A stretch of DNA of 64,000 nt from Pseudomonas petrae (lineage in GTDB: Bacteria; Pseudomonadota; Gammaproteobacteria; Pseudomonadales; Pseudomonadaceae), in the NCBI RefSeq assembly GCF_021728295.1, contig NZ_JAKJXE010000002.1:124001-188000 (forward strand), given 5' to 3'. This document shows, one piece after another, positions 52,333 through 62,136 of this stretch (its first letter is position 1; the number at the start of each line of letters is the position of its first letter). The position numbers and the translations under genes were made by a program. Under the pieces are notes generated by a model that had not been told where the DNA came from, did no database searches, and saw only the letters and a list, made by a program, of their open reading frames with translations.

Positions 52333-52628
52333 CTTTGATCTGCTTTTGCTCTTGATCTTCAAACACAAGAAGCTCAGACGACACCAAACGCGACTTTGGT
52401 GCAGGCTGAACGCAGGTTTCGCGGAGTGGGCCGAGCCGCATGGATGCGGCGAGAGCGCCGTCAGGACAGGGATGTCCGTTCGGCGCGGGCCCACGGAGCG
52501 GGACCGGAGTGAGGGAATTCCGACGAAGGAGGAACCAAACCAGGAGCAAGCACCCTTGGTTACTTGGGGTGCTTTTCCAAGTAACTCGCCGAAGGCGAAA
52601 CGTCTGCCCTCAGGCAGACGCTCTTGAC
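52333..52628 (-). repeat. Long structured intergenic element, copy E
   Basis: Reverse-oriented copy. P4 is the GTTACTTGG/CCAAGTAAC type (52559-52567 with 52577-52585). On the plus strand P1 pairs GGTTTCG with CGGGACC through two U.G wobbles. The terminal hairpin GTCTGCC/GGCAGAC is intact. It ends about 17 bp before the pirin stop codon. Confidence 0.83.
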
Positions 52629-52644
52629 TTACCGCTCTTAAAGA

Positions 52645-53340
52645 TCAGGCAACATCCACCAACACAATCTCGCTGTCTTCGATGGCCGTCACCCGCAACA
52701 CACGCTCATCCTCAACCGCCACACCATCCCGCGCTTCAGCACGTACGCCGTTGACCTCGATGACGCCCGTCGCAGGCACCATATACGCCCGGCGGCCCGC
52801 ATCCAGCACGTACTCAGCCGTCTCACCGGCCTTCAGATTCGCCGCCACCAACCGGGCATTTGCCCGAATCCGCAGCTCGATGTCATCGTCCGCCTTGCCA
52901 CTCGCCAGCGTCACGAAGCCTTCGCGATCGCCCTTCGGGAACGGCTTGGCACCCCAGGACGGCGGAGCACCGACCTCGTCCGGCATGATCCATATCTGGA
53001 AAATTCGCGTCTCCTTCGACTCCAGATTGTATTCACTGTGCGCCACACCCGTGCCGGCGCTCATCACCTGCACATCGCCCGCTTCGGTACGGCCACGGTT
53101 GCCCAGGCTGTCCTCGTGAGTAATGGCACCCTCACGTACATAGGTAATGATTTCCATGTCCCGGTGCGGGTGACGCGGGAAGCCGGTGCCGGCTTCGATC
53201 ACATCATCGTTCCATACCCGCAGCTGGCCCCAGTTCATCCGGCTCTCGTCGTAATAGCTGGCGAACGAGAAATGGTGATGGGCGTTCAGCCAGCCGTGGT
53301 CTGCGCCGCCAAGGGATTTGAAAGGTCGAAGTTGCAGCAT
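52645..53340 (-). CDS. Pirin-family bicupin protein
   Basis: 231-aa bicupin of the pirin/YhhW group; some members are quercetin 2,3-dioxygenases. The N-terminal cupin has the metal-ligand set HPHRDMEIITYVREG, then HEDSLGN and the AHSEYN ...E motif. The C-terminal cupin lacks such ligands, as usual. Cytoplasmic, single gene. The substrate is unknown. Its 3' end borders repeat copy E, and it is divergent from the UvrD-type helicase gene. Confidence 0.9.
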   Translation of the reverse strand: MLQLRPFKSLGGADHGWLNAHHHFSFASYYDESRMNWGQLRVWNDDVIEAGTGFPRHPHRDMEIITYVREGAITHEDSLGNRGRTEAGDVQVMSAGTGVAHSEYNLESKETRIFQIWIMPDEVGAPPSWGAKPFPKGDREGFVTLASGKADDDIELRIRANARLVAANLKAGETAEYVLDAGRRAYMVPATGVIEVNGVRAEARDGVAVEDERVLRVTAIEDSEIVLVDVA

Positions 53341-53596
53341 GATCAGTTCCTCCGTAGCAGGGCCGGGCCTGTGGCAGGGCGCCGCTGGTGATGACTTGTC
53401 AGTCGATGGAGCAATGTTCTATCAACTAAGTATCGATAAAAAGCGTAAGTTCTGCATGAATGCAATCGGTTAATTCGATACGTACCCGTTTATGCAGGCT
53501 ATAAACACTCTGCCCTTTGTCGGCTAACTCCCTGACAGCAAAGCATTTCACTGGAGCTGAAAGACGAATGGGGCGACCATAGGCACCCTGTCGATA

Positions 53597-56131
53597 ATGC
53601 CGATACCCGGAGCCCGCGTGCCGCACGATTTTTCCGCCGAGCTACCCAACGAGCCAAACCAACTGCCTCCCGACCTGAATACCCCTGAACGCTTGCCGTT
53701 CTTTAAGCGGCTCGTTGCCCGCATGATGGGCGGCGGCTTGTCACGCATGCAGGCGCAGCACGTGCCGTCCTGGCACCAGGGCCACGCCGATGGCTACCTC
53801 AACGGCCATGCCGAAGGCATGAACGAAGGCTACGCCGAGGGTCATCTGGATGGCATCGAAGAAGGCCGTCAGGTGCTGGTGATTCGCGACACCCGGCCCC
53901 TTGAACACCGTGGCCCGAGGGTTGACGACCACCTGTTCGACGACTGGCGCCTGCCACTGACCAACGAGCTGAAAAAACGCATCAAGGCGGACGTCGCCGA
54001 GAAACTGCCCGCCCACGCGCAACCGACCGCCGCGCAGTGGAAGATGATTTTCAGCGACACGCCCTCGACCTATGTAATTGCCGGCGCCGGGGCGGGCAAG
54101 TCGACGTCTCTGGTGTTGCGCGTGCTGTTGCTCAACCACTACCTGGGCTTCGAGCTGGACTCGATGACCGTGGTGACCTTCACCCGCGAGTCGCGCAAGG
54201 ATTTCATCAACAAACTCATCGAGATCATGGCGCTGTGGGGCCATGAACTGACCCTGCGTCAGGCCCGCGAGGTGGTGCGCACTTTCCATTCGCGAATCCT
54301 GCCGCTGGTGCGCAGCCTGCCGGGTTTCGAGCAATTGCAGGCCTTCGAGAACCTCAGCAGCCAGTCCGGCCAGCTGTTCGACGACAGCGCCGACAGCAAC
54401 CCCTTCGACCTGCGCATCAATGACGCTCAGCGCCAACAGTTGAATCTGTGTTACCGCGATTTGTACGCCACCAATCCGCGCTTTCGTGAAGTCATGGCGC
54501 CCCTGTACCGGCAGTCCCTGCAATTGAAGGAGCTGGACCGCGATCACCCGGACGTGCAGAAGCGCATCACCGTGATGGGCCTGTCGTCCAAGCGCGACGA
54601 GGAGCTGTGCGACGTCATCGAAGACCTGTGGATTCGCGCTGGCGCATGGCCGATTCAGGGCGTCGAGCCGATGCGGCAGACCGTCGAAGTCAGCGGACTG
54701 ACCTTTCACGTCCACGGTTATGCGGCCGAGCTGGATGCGTGGATCGTCCTCGGTTTCGACCCCAGCGAAGACCAACACCTGCGCCGCCCGGACGCCAAGT
54801 TGCCGGTGTGGGCTGAATGGGTGATCAAGCGCACCTTGTTTCAGGCGTTCTGCCGCAAGCCGGTCATCTGGCTGGAAAACTACCAGGCCTCGCGCGGCAT
54901 GATGCAGTCATTGTCCGGCGCGGCAGTGGCCGGGCCGGGGTTCGATTACAAAGTCAAAGGCGAGCTGAGCGCGGCGCCGCTGCTGGACTGTTTTGTGGCC
55001 GCTGCCAGTTTCATCGAAAACCTCGGGCTGGACGTGCCGGAGGCGGTGGCGCAAATGAGCTTTTCGGATCAGGACCCCGACCGGTTTTTCTTTGAAGCGT
55101 TGAGCCTGTTCTGGAAAGCGTTCGAGAACCACCTGCTGGATCAATCGCCGCCGGTAATGACCTACAACCGGATGTTCTCGCTGTTCGGTGAAAACTCGCC
55201 GGAGAACCTCAAGCTGGTCAGCGATGCCGGGCTGCGACCGCTGGCGCATTTGATGATCGATGAGTTCCAGGACGTCTCGCCGCAGATTGTCTCGTGGATC
55301 CGCGCCAGTCTGCGCGAGATCCGCAGTCGCGGCCCGGCGCTGCATGTCGGGCGCGGCGCCCAGCGTTCATCGCTGCTGTGCGTGGGCGATGACTGGCAAT
55401 CGATCTACGGCTGGCGCGGCAGTTCGCCGAAATTCTTCATGGAATTTCCCAAGGAGTTTTCCTCGCCCGCGACCACCAAGGTCATGCTCAGCGATAACTT
55501 TCGCAGCCACCAGCACATCATCGACGCCGCCGAACACATCGTGCGTGCCGCGCCGGCGATCAGCGGCAAGAAGGCCCGCGCCAGCGGCCCGGTGCAGGAG
55601 CTGCTGCCGGTGACTGTGCTGGACCGCGACGATGACCGATTGCTGGCCAGCCTGACCGAGCATTACCACGCCGGCGACTCGGTGCTGTTGCTGTACCGCA
55701 AGGGCAGCGAACGAAGCCGTTTGCCGGAAGCCTTACAGGCCCTCGCCGATGCCGACTACAGATTGCCGCCCCAGGAACGTCGCCTGAAGCAGCTGACCTA
55801 CCACAGCGCCAAGGGCCTACAGGCCGACGCGGTATTTCTGCTGGGCGATTGTCAGCATCTGACGCAGTCGCCGTACAAGAATCAGGTCTATCAGCTGGCC
55901 GGTCTGGGTCGGGAAGGGGATCTGGAAGCGTTCGACAACGCGCAGAAAGATGAAGTATTGCGTCTGGCCTATGTGGCCATCACCCGCGCCGTTCGCCACT
56001 GCTACTGGTTCATCGACGCTTCGGGTACCGACGATGCAAGCATTCCGCGTGCCTCGGCGCGGGTTGCAGGAGACAAGGCATTTTTCGACGATCGCCGAGG
56101 CGCTGCTTCATTCAGCACTTCAGTCGAATAG
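53597..56131 (+). CDS. UvrD/Rep-type helicase with N-terminal GxxxG repeat
   Basis: 844-aa superfamily 1A helicase. Motifs in order: Walker A AGAGAGKST (about 160), TFTRESRKDF, Walker B LMIDEFQDVS (about 555), GDDWQSIYGWRG, LSDNFRSHQHI, TYHSAKGLQADAVFLLGD, and LAYVAITRA near the end. The N-terminal region (about 50-95) is unusual. It has a run of Gly every four residues, from QGHADGYLNGHAEGMNEG through EGHLDGIEEGRQ, like the deca-GX3 segment of Yae1-type proteins, probably a helix-packing or protein-binding element. Likely acts in DNA repair or replication restart. No operon partner. Confidence 0.9.
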   Translation: MPIPGARVPHDFSAELPNEPNQLPPDLNTPERLPFFKRLVARMMGGGLSRMQAQHVPSWHQGHADGYLNGHAEGMNEGYAEGHLDGIEEGRQVLVIRDTRPLEHRGPRVDDHLFDDWRLPLTNELKKRIKADVAEKLPAHAQPTAAQWKMIFSDTPSTYVIAGAGAGKSTSLVLRVLLLNHYLGFELDSMTVVTFTRESRKDFINKLIEIMALWGHELTLRQAREVVRTFHSRILPLVRSLPGFEQLQAFENLSSQSGQLFDDSADSNPFDLRINDAQRQQLNLCYRDLYATNPRFREVMAPLYRQSLQLKELDRDHPDVQKRITVMGLSSKRDEELCDVIEDLWIRAGAWPIQGVEPMRQTVEVSGLTFHVHGYAAELDAWIVLGFDPSEDQHLRRPDAKLPVWAEWVIKRTLFQAFCRKPVIWLENYQASRGMMQSLSGAAVAGPGFDYKVKGELSAAPLLDCFVAAASFIENLGLDVPEAVAQMSFSDQDPDRFFFEALSLFWKAFENHLLDQSPPVMTYNRMFSLFGENSPENLKLVSDAGLRPLAHLMIDEFQDVSPQIVSWIRASLREIRSRGPALHVGRGAQRSSLLCVGDDWQSIYGWRGSSPKFFMEFPKEFSSPATTKVMLSDNFRSHQHIIDAAEHIVRAAPAISGKKARASGPVQELLPVTVLDRDDDRLLASLTEHYHAGDSVLLLYRKGSERSRLPEALQALADADYRLPPQERRLKQLTYHSAKGLQADAVFLLGDCQHLTQSPYKNQVYQLAGLGREGDLEAFDNAQKDEVLRLAYVAITRAVRHCYWFIDASGTDDASIPRASARVAGDKAFFDDRRGAASFSTSVE

Positions 56132-56149
56132 GGCAGGACGCCCAGGTGC

Positions 56150-56413
56150 TCAGGCCCGATTGAGGTACAGCGAGCGCCTTGGGATGAAGGTCTCGACCTC
56201 CAGTTCAATGGCCTCGATGATACGTTCCACGTCCGCCGCGTTCATCACGGTGGCGCACGGAATGGCGGCGATGGCGATCACCGTCTCGCCGCTGGCCCTG
56301 TCGAACAGTCGGGCCACCATGCTGCCGGGCGCATCCATGTTGGCTTCGAAGCCCACCGGATGAAAATGCCAGCGCATCAGCTGACAGGCGTTCGGGAACG
56401 TCACTTTATTCAT
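56150..56413 (-). CDS. DUF1652 protein
   Basis: 87-aa Pseudomonas-type small protein. The ATG at 56413 has GAGGTGGG upstream. The LMRWHFHPVGFEANMD, then MVARLFDRASGETV, layout fits DUF1652, a family of unknown function largely confined to Pseudomonas. Soluble, no signal peptide. It is convergent with the UvrD-type gene, the stops being 18 bp apart. Confidence 0.75.
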   Translation of the reverse strand: MNKVTFPNACQLMRWHFHPVGFEANMDAPGSMVARLFDRASGETVIAIAAIPCATVMNAADVERIIEAIELEVETFIPRRSLYLNRA

Positions 56414-56821
56414 GAACCCACCTCGTTCAATCGAGCACTTCACAAGCTCCGCAGGGTAGGAAAACGGCAGGTCTGTTCAGGCTTCGGCAGCGATCGACAC
56501 GTCGCTTGAGCAAGCCTGGCCCGCAGACCACGAGTCAGGTAAAGGTAGCACCGCGTTCTGACAGTGTCGGTAAATAAATCCCGCCCAATCGAGAATTTCA
56601 TGTTCCGTTGATCTTTGTCATGAAACGCTTATATCCCGGTGCATGCTTGAACAAGGGCTGAATCGTTATAGCTGTCTAAAAGCTCTGGTACAAAGTTAGT
56701 TAGCAGAAATATATGTCGCTAAACGCTTAAAGTTGCCGCATGAAAGTTAATGGGCGGCCGATAGCACGGCAAGCGTCAATAAAAAGCTCGACGCAGCATC
56801 AGCCTTCCAGAGAGATCATCC
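56414..56821. other. Divergent region before a chemoreceptor gene
   Basis: 408 bp. AT-rich near 56640-56740. A GCCGATAG (56757-56764) resembles a sigma-28 (FliA) -10 element, but no -35 at the correct spacing is found. No other gene is seen. Confidence 0.35.
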
Positions 56822-58447
56822 ATGTCGATAAGAAACATGAACATTGCGCCTCGCGCATTCCTGGGGTTCGCGTTCATTGCCGCACTGGTCATTGGCTTGA
56901 GCGTTTTCTCAGTCACCCGGATGGCGGTCATTCGCCAGGCCACCATCGACATGGAGTCCAACCAATTGCCCAGCATCGCCAGTCTGAGCGAGATGCTGGA
57001 GAACACTTTGCGGTTACGCATCACCTCCTTCCGCACCCTGGTGAACCGTGAGCCGGCGTCGCTGCGTGAAACCGAGGCGCGCATCGCCGAGCTGATCGGC
57101 AAGTTGCAGAACGCCAGGAAAACCTACGCAGCGCTGCCCGCGGACGGCGATGAGCTAACGGTGTACAACCAGTTTGAAGCGACACTCGCAACGTTCCTCG
57201 ATGTCCAGGCCAAGGTGCTGGATTTGTCGCGTCAGGACAAGACTGACGACATGCGCGCGATGATCAACACCCGTATGAAAGAGGCCACCAACCTCATGGG
57301 TGTTCAGATCAATCAGCTGATTGCCATCAACAAGAAAGGCGCCAGTGATGCAGCGGCTGTTTCCAGGCAGCAATATGACAGCGCGAATATCGGCATCATC
57401 GCTGTTTCGGTGGTCGCGGTTCTGCTGACGATCCTGCTGGCGTGGCTGCTCACCCGCAGTATCGTCAACCCGCTCACCCGCGCGGTTCGCGCTGCAGAAG
57501 AGATTGCGTCGGGTGATCTGACCCGTCCTATCGACGTCGACGGCAAGGACGAAGCGGCGCAGCTGTTGCGTGCCCTGGTGACGATGCAGCGCAACCTGCG
57601 TCAGACCATCGAGCTGATTTCCGGCTCGTCCACGCAGCTGGCGTCGGCGGCTGAAGAGCTGAGCGCGGTGACAGAAGAGTCCTCGCGCGGTTTGCAGCAG
57701 CAGAACAACGAAATCGAGCAGGCGGCAACGGCGGTCAATGAAATGACCGCCGCAGTCGAGGAGGTCGCACGCAACGCGGTGTCGACGTCCGAAGCATCGA
57801 AGCAGTCCAACCAGACCGCGCGGCAGGGCCGTGATCGGGTGATCGAGACGGTGAAGTCGATTCAGGACATGACCCAGCAGATCCAGGCCACTTCCGGGTT
57901 GGTCGAAGGCCTGGCTGCCCAGGGCCGTGACATCGGCAAGGTGCTCGATGTGATTCGCTCGATCGCCGAGCAGACCAACCTGTTGGCGCTTAACGCCGCC
58001 ATCGAGGCTGCGCGTGCGGGGGAGGCGGGTCGCGGGTTTGCCGTGGTTGCCGACGAAGTTCGCGCGCTGGCCCACCGCACCGCGCAGTCGACCACAGAAA
58101 TTGAACAGATGGTTGCCGGTATTCAGACGCGCACCGGCGATGCCGTGCAATCCATGTCGCGCAACACCGACAGCACCCGCACCACGCTCAGCCTGGCCAG
58201 TTCGGCGGGTGATGCACTGGAGTTGATCACTGAAGCCATTTCGCAGATCAACGAACGCAACCTGGTGATCGCCAGTGCATCGGAAGAACAGGCGCAGGTG
58301 TCGAGGGAAGTGGACCGCAATCTGGTCAACATCCGAGACCTCGCCGCGCAAACGGCGGCGGGCGCGAACCAGACCAGCGCGGCCAGCCATGAGCTGTCGC
58401 GACTGGCGGTGGATCTGAAAGCGATGGTGGCGCGGTTTGTGATTTAA
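56822..58447 (+). CDS. Methyl-accepting chemotaxis protein (4-helix-bundle sensor)
   Basis: 541-aa chemoreceptor of Tar/Tsr-like layout. TM1 (about 12-32, [19 protein letters not shown]) and TM2 (about 190-212, [21 protein letters not shown]) enclose a four-helix-bundle periplasmic sensor of about 155 residues. HAMP ([20 protein letters not shown]) and a full signalling domain with [20 protein letters not shown] follow. It relays an unknown ligand to CheA/CheW. Start [15 protein letters not shown] with AGAGA upstream. Confidence 0.94.
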   Translation: MSIRNMNIAPRAFLGFAFIAALVIGLSVFSVTRMAVIRQATIDMESNQLPSIASLSEMLENTLRLRITSFRTLVNREPASLRETEARIAELIGKLQNARKTYAALPADGDELTVYNQFEATLATFLDVQAKVLDLSRQDKTDDMRAMINTRMKEATNLMGVQINQLIAINKKGASDAAAVSRQQYDSANIGIIAVSVVAVLLTILLAWLLTRSIVNPLTRAVRAAEEIASGDLTRPIDVDGKDEAAQLLRALVTMQRNLRQTIELISGSSTQLASAAEELSAVTEESSRGLQQQNNEIEQAATAVNEMTAAVEEVARNAVSTSEASKQSNQTARQGRDRVIETVKSIQDMTQQIQATSGLVEGLAAQGRDIGKVLDVIRSIAEQTNLLALNAAIEAARAGEAGRGFAVVADEVRALAHRTAQSTTEIEQMVAGIQTRTGDAVQSMSRNTDSTRTTLSLASSAGDALELITEAISQINERNLVIASASEEQAQVSREVDRNLVNIRDLAAQTAAGANQTSAASHELSRLAVDLKAMVARFVI

Positions 58448-58518
58448 CAAATACCTCGGACGCCGGCTCCTACGGATTTTGTGTGCACCGACGATTGCGT
58501 GCGTTGCCGAGATCCATT

Positions 58519-58750
58519 GTAGGAGCGCGCTTGCGCGCGATTGCGATCTGCCAGCGGCAGCCATTTAGCCTGACCCACCGCGTTCGCCAGCAAGCCGGCT
58601 CCGGGTTGAATCTTCGGCTCACCATTTCACTGCGTCGAACGCAGATTATCCTGTAGGAGCAATCGGAGGTTACGACGGTCGCGAAGGCGGCGGGCCTGTG
58701 ACATCGGCGTTGTTTGACCCAATGCTTTCGCGGGCAAGCGCGCTCCTACA
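58519..58750. repeat. Second REP family, GTAGGAGCGCGCTTGCGCGC type
   Basis: A forward REP at 58519-58545 and an inverted partner at 58726-58750 (GCAAGCGCGCTCCTAC). Partial GGCTCCTAC and GTAGGAGC pieces lie at 58464-58473 and 58652-58660. This family differs in stem from the CCGGCTTTAGCCGG family used elsewhere in the window. It fills most of 58448-58787. Confidence 0.75.
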
Positions 58751-58787
58751 GTTTTGGGCCGTGCTCAAACCGGCTCGGTCTGGGTTT

Positions 58788-59768
58788 TCAACCGCGCCAG
58801 ACAGCGGGGTTGACCAGGTCCTTCGGTCGCTCGCCCGCCAGTGCCGCCAGCAGGTTGTCCACGGCACAGCGGGCCATGGCCTCGCGGGTCTCGTGGGTCG
58901 CCGAGCCCATGTGAGGTGTCGCCACCACGTTGTCCATCTTCAACAGCGGCGAGTCCGGGCTCACGGGTTCCTGCTCAAAAACATCCAGACCCGCCGCGCG
59001 AATCTGGCCGTTCTGCAGCGCGGCAATCAGCGCCTGCTCGTCCACCACCTTGCCCCGGGCGATGTTGATGAATATCGTCTCAGGGCGCATCTGCGCGAAC
59101 TGCTCGGCACCGATCAGCCCCTCGGTTTCAGCGGTCAGCGGCACGGTCAGGCAGACGAAATCAGCCTCGCGCAGCAGGTCTTCCAGGCTGCGATAGCGTG
59201 CACCAAACCGCGCTTCCACCGCCGCCTTCGGTGAGTGGCTGTGATAGAGCACCGGCATCCCGAAACCGAAATGGCCCCGTTGCGCCACCGCCTCGCCAAT
59301 CCGGCCCATGCCGATGATGCCCAGCGTCTTGCCATGCACGTCGGAACCAAAATGCTGCGGCCCGATGTTCTGCTTCCACTGGCCGTCGCGGACCATGTTC
59401 GCCAGCTCCACCACCCGGCGCGCCGTGGCCATGATCAGTGCGAAACCGGTGTCAGCAGTGGTTTCGGTCAGCACATCCGGCGTGTTGGTGAGCAGAATGC
59501 CGCGACGCGTCAGGTAGTCGATGTCGTAGTTGTCGACGCCCACCGAGACGCTGGACACCGCTTTGAGCTTCGGCGCCAGGTCCAGCAATTCGGCGTCCAG
59601 CTTCACGCTCGCGCCCAGCAAGGCATCGGCGTGGGGCAGGGCGTCGCGCAGGCGGGCCAGTCCGTCGCTGGATTTCGGATCATTGATCAGCGTGACCTCG
59701 GCCTGGGCTTGCAGGCGTTGCATCAACGGGGCCGAGAGTTTCTTGTAGAGCACAACATGGGTCGTCAT
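58788..59768 (-). CDS. kguD: 2-ketogluconate-6-phosphate reductase KguD
   Basis: 326-aa D-isomer 2-hydroxyacid dehydrogenase, expected to reduce 2-keto-6-phosphogluconate to 6-phosphogluconate with NAD(P)H. Signatures are the GIIGMGRIGEAVAQRG nucleotide fold (about 150-165), VSVGVDNYDID, the catalytic Arg in INIARGKVVDEQALI, the Glu in DVFEQEP, and the His in ATPHMGSATHETREAM. The ATG at 59768 is preferred to the TTG one codon earlier. It starts 15 bp after kguT and ends the kguE-K-T-D operon. Confidence 0.93.
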   Translation of the reverse strand: MTTHVVLYKKLSAPLMQRLQAQAEVTLINDPKSSDGLARLRDALPHADALLGASVKLDAELLDLAPKLKAVSSVSVGVDNYDIDYLTRRGILLTNTPDVLTETTADTGFALIMATARRVVELANMVRDGQWKQNIGPQHFGSDVHGKTLGIIGMGRIGEAVAQRGHFGFGMPVLYHSHSPKAAVEARFGARYRSLEDLLREADFVCLTVPLTAETEGLIGAEQFAQMRPETIFINIARGKVVDEQALIAALQNGQIRAAGLDVFEQEPVSPDSPLLKMDNVVATPHMGSATHETREAMARCAVDNLLAALAGERPKDLVNPAVWRG

Positions 59769-59783
59769 CAAAAGGGTTCCCGA

Positions 59784-61100
59784 TCAGGAATGGGCAGGTG
59801 CAGGACCAACGCCGGGTTTGTCACTCAGGGGCCGGGCCTTGCTGTCCGGCTTGAGCATCAGCGTCAGCACCACCGACACCAGCAGCGCGCCGCTCATGAA
59901 CAGGTATGAAGCGCTCAGGGTGCCGGTCACGCCGTTGAGGTATCCAACGAGGTAGGAGCCGGCGAACGAACCGAGTGCCCCGAGGCTGTTGATCAATGCC
60001 ATGGCGCCGCCCGCGACGTTGGCGGGTAGGATTTCCGGGACGATGGCGAAGAACGGACCATAGGGCGCGTACATGCAGGCGCCGGCAATGACCAGCAGCG
60101 AGTACGACCACCAGAAATGTTCGGTGCCCAGCGCGTACGAGCCGTAGAACGCGACGGCGGCCAACAGCAGCGGTGGCCAGACAAACGCTTTGCGCTTCTG
60201 GGTTTTGTCGGACGCCCACGACACCAGCACCATGCCGATCACGGCCGCCAGATACGGCAGGGCCGAAAGCCAGCCGGCTTCGACCATGTCCATCTGCATG
60301 CCTTTCTTGATGATCGTCGGCAGCCACAGCACGAACCCGTAAACGCCGATGCTCCAGCAGAAATACTGCGCGGCCAGCAGCAGGACGCGCGGGGAGCGGA
60401 AGGCTTCGGCGTAGTTTTTAACCGGCTTGATGCCGACCTGTTCGGCGTCGAGGCGCGCCTGCAGTTCGGTCTTTTCTTCAGCGGTCAGCCACTTGGCCTG
60501 GGCCGGACGCTCGTCCACCAGACGCCACCAGATAAACGCCCAGATCACCGCCGGCAGGCCTTCGACGATGAACATCCAGCGCCAGCTGAAGTGCGCCACC
60601 AGATAGCCGGACACCACCGACATCCACAGCATCGTCACCGGGTTGCCGAGGATCAGCACGGTGTTGGCGCGCGAGCGTTCGGCCTTGGTGAACCAGTAGC
60701 AGAGGTACACCAGCATCGCTGGCATCACCGCCGCTTCGACCACGCCGAGCATGAAGCGGATGCCGATCAGCATGTAGGCGTTGGAGACGATGCCGGTCAA
60801 CGTCGCCAGGCCGCCCCAAAGGATCAGGCTGACGAAGATGAGTTTCTTGACGCTCTTCTTCTGCGCATAGATCGCGCCGGGCACCTGGAAGAAGAAGTAA
60901 CCGAGGAAGAACAACGCACCAAGCAAGGACGACATGCCCGGCGTAATGTGCAGGTCTTCGGCCATCCCCGACGCGGCGGCGAAGCCGTAGTTGGCGCGGT
61001 CCAGGTACGCCAGGCTGTAGGTGATGAAGACGATGGGCATGATCAATAGCCAGCGACGTTTGAGGCCGGCGTGTTTCACGGATTCGAGCAGCTTTTCCAT
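59784..61100 (-). CDS. kguT: 2-ketogluconate transporter KguT (MFS)
   Basis: 438-aa major facilitator of the anion:cation symporter (ACS) family, an inner-membrane importer of 2-ketogluconate. Twelve TM segments begin at RRWLLIMPIVFITYSLAYLD, with the RANYGFA motif after TM1 and a central cytoplasmic loop (ERPAQAKWLTAEEKTELQAR). The ATG at 61100 has GGGAG upstream. Third in the kgu operon, about 70 bp after kguK. Confidence 0.93.
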   Translation of the reverse strand: MEKLLESVKHAGLKRRWLLIMPIVFITYSLAYLDRANYGFAAASGMAEDLHITPGMSSLLGALFFLGYFFFQVPGAIYAQKKSVKKLIFVSLILWGGLATLTGIVSNAYMLIGIRFMLGVVEAAVMPAMLVYLCYWFTKAERSRANTVLILGNPVTMLWMSVVSGYLVAHFSWRWMFIVEGLPAVIWAFIWWRLVDERPAQAKWLTAEEKTELQARLDAEQVGIKPVKNYAEAFRSPRVLLLAAQYFCWSIGVYGFVLWLPTIIKKGMQMDMVEAGWLSALPYLAAVIGMVLVSWASDKTQKRKAFVWPPLLLAAVAFYGSYALGTEHFWWSYSLLVIAGACMYAPYGPFFAIVPEILPANVAGGAMALINSLGALGSFAGSYLVGYLNGVTGTLSASYLFMSGALLVSVVLTLMLKPDSKARPLSDKPGVGPAPAHS

Positions 61101-61170
61101 TTCAGGCTCCCTGAGCATGTTGTTTTTGTCGCAGCAGGTGATGGAGGTTCGGTGTGTGTAAAAGCGAGGT

Positions 61171-62136
61171 TCAGGCGCTCTGTCGTCGCACGCCTCCCGA
61201 GACGTTGGCGGCATCGAGTGCGGCGCGGGTGGGCAGGCCTTCCATGTCGCCACGGCTTTGCACGGCCTGGCTACCGACCCAGTTGCCCCGGGCAGTGGCC
61301 TGTTCGAACCCGAGGTTTTCCAGCAGCGCGCTGATCACGCCGACCGCAAAACCGTCGCCTGCACCCACCGTGTCGACCACGTTGGCCACCGGCACGCCGG
61401 GCAAGAACGCCTCATTGAGCTGGGTGCGGTAATACGCGCCCTTGGCGCCGAGTTTGATGATCACTGCCTCAACGCCCATGTCCAGGTAGAAGCGGGCGAT
61501 GTCGGCCGGGGTGTCGAAACCGGTGAGCAATTCACCCTCGGCCAGCCCCGGCATGACCCAGTGGGCGTGGCTGGCGAGGTGGTTCACTTCGCGGATCATC
61601 GTCGCCTGGCTCGACCACAGTGAAGGCCGCAGATTGGGGTCGAACGACACGCTGCGACCGGCCTCGCGCATTTGCGTCATCAACACATGGGAAAGCTCGC
61701 GGCAGGTGTCGGACAGCGCCGCCGGAATCCCCGTGGCGTGCAGATGTCTGGCCTTCAGCAGCTCAGGAACGATGTCGTTGACCGACAGATGACTGGCCGC
61801 CGAGCCGCGACGGAAGTACTCGACCACCGGGTCGGCGCCTTCCAGCTCCAGGGATTTGAACTGAAATCCGGTGGGGTGCGCGGCGTCCACGGTGACGTGA
61901 GCGCAGTCGACGCCTTCCTGTCGCAGGCTGTCGGTGACGAAGCGGCCCATGGAGTCGTTGCCGACCCGGCTCAGCCAAGCGACCTTGAAGCCCAGCCGCG
62001 ACAGGCCGATCGCCACGTTACTGTCTGCGCCGGCGATGCGTTTCTCGAAGTGACGCACCTGCGCCAGGTCCCCGGTTTGCTCGGCCACCAGCATGGTCAT
62101 GGTTTCACCGAAGGACAGAATATCGATCTCAGACAT
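61171..62136 (-). CDS. kguK: 2-ketogluconokinase KguK (PfkB family)
   Basis: 321-aa ribokinase-family enzyme that phosphorylates 2-ketogluconate. Features are the [13 protein letters not shown] start, GGA-like substrate loop ([16 protein letters not shown]), the second signature [18 protein letters not shown] with the catalytic Asp (about 255), and [15 protein letters not shown]. Its start overlaps the kguE stop by 8 nt (ATGTCTGA), showing tight coupling. The product feeds KguD. Confidence 0.94.
   Translation of the reverse strand: MSEIDILSFGETMTMLVAEQTGDLAQVRHFEKRIAGADSNVAIGLSRLGFKVAWLSRVGNDSMGRFVTDSLRQEGVDCAHVTVDAAHPTGFQFKSLELEGADPVVEYFRRGSAASHLSVNDIVPELLKARHLHATGIPAALSDTCRELSHVLMTQMREAGRSVSFDPNLRPSLWSSQATMIREVNHLASHAHWVMPGLAEGELLTGFDTPADIARFYLDMGVEAVIIKLGAKGAYYRTQLNEAFLPGVPVANVVDTVGAGDGFAVGVISALLENLGFEQATARGNWVGSQAVQSRGDMEGLPTRAALDAANVSGGVRRQSA

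Noticed and set aside
56710..56764. Sigma-28 promoter for the chemoreceptor
   Set aside because: GCCGATAG is a good -10, but no TAAA-type -35 lies at the required distance, so it is not claimed as a promoter.
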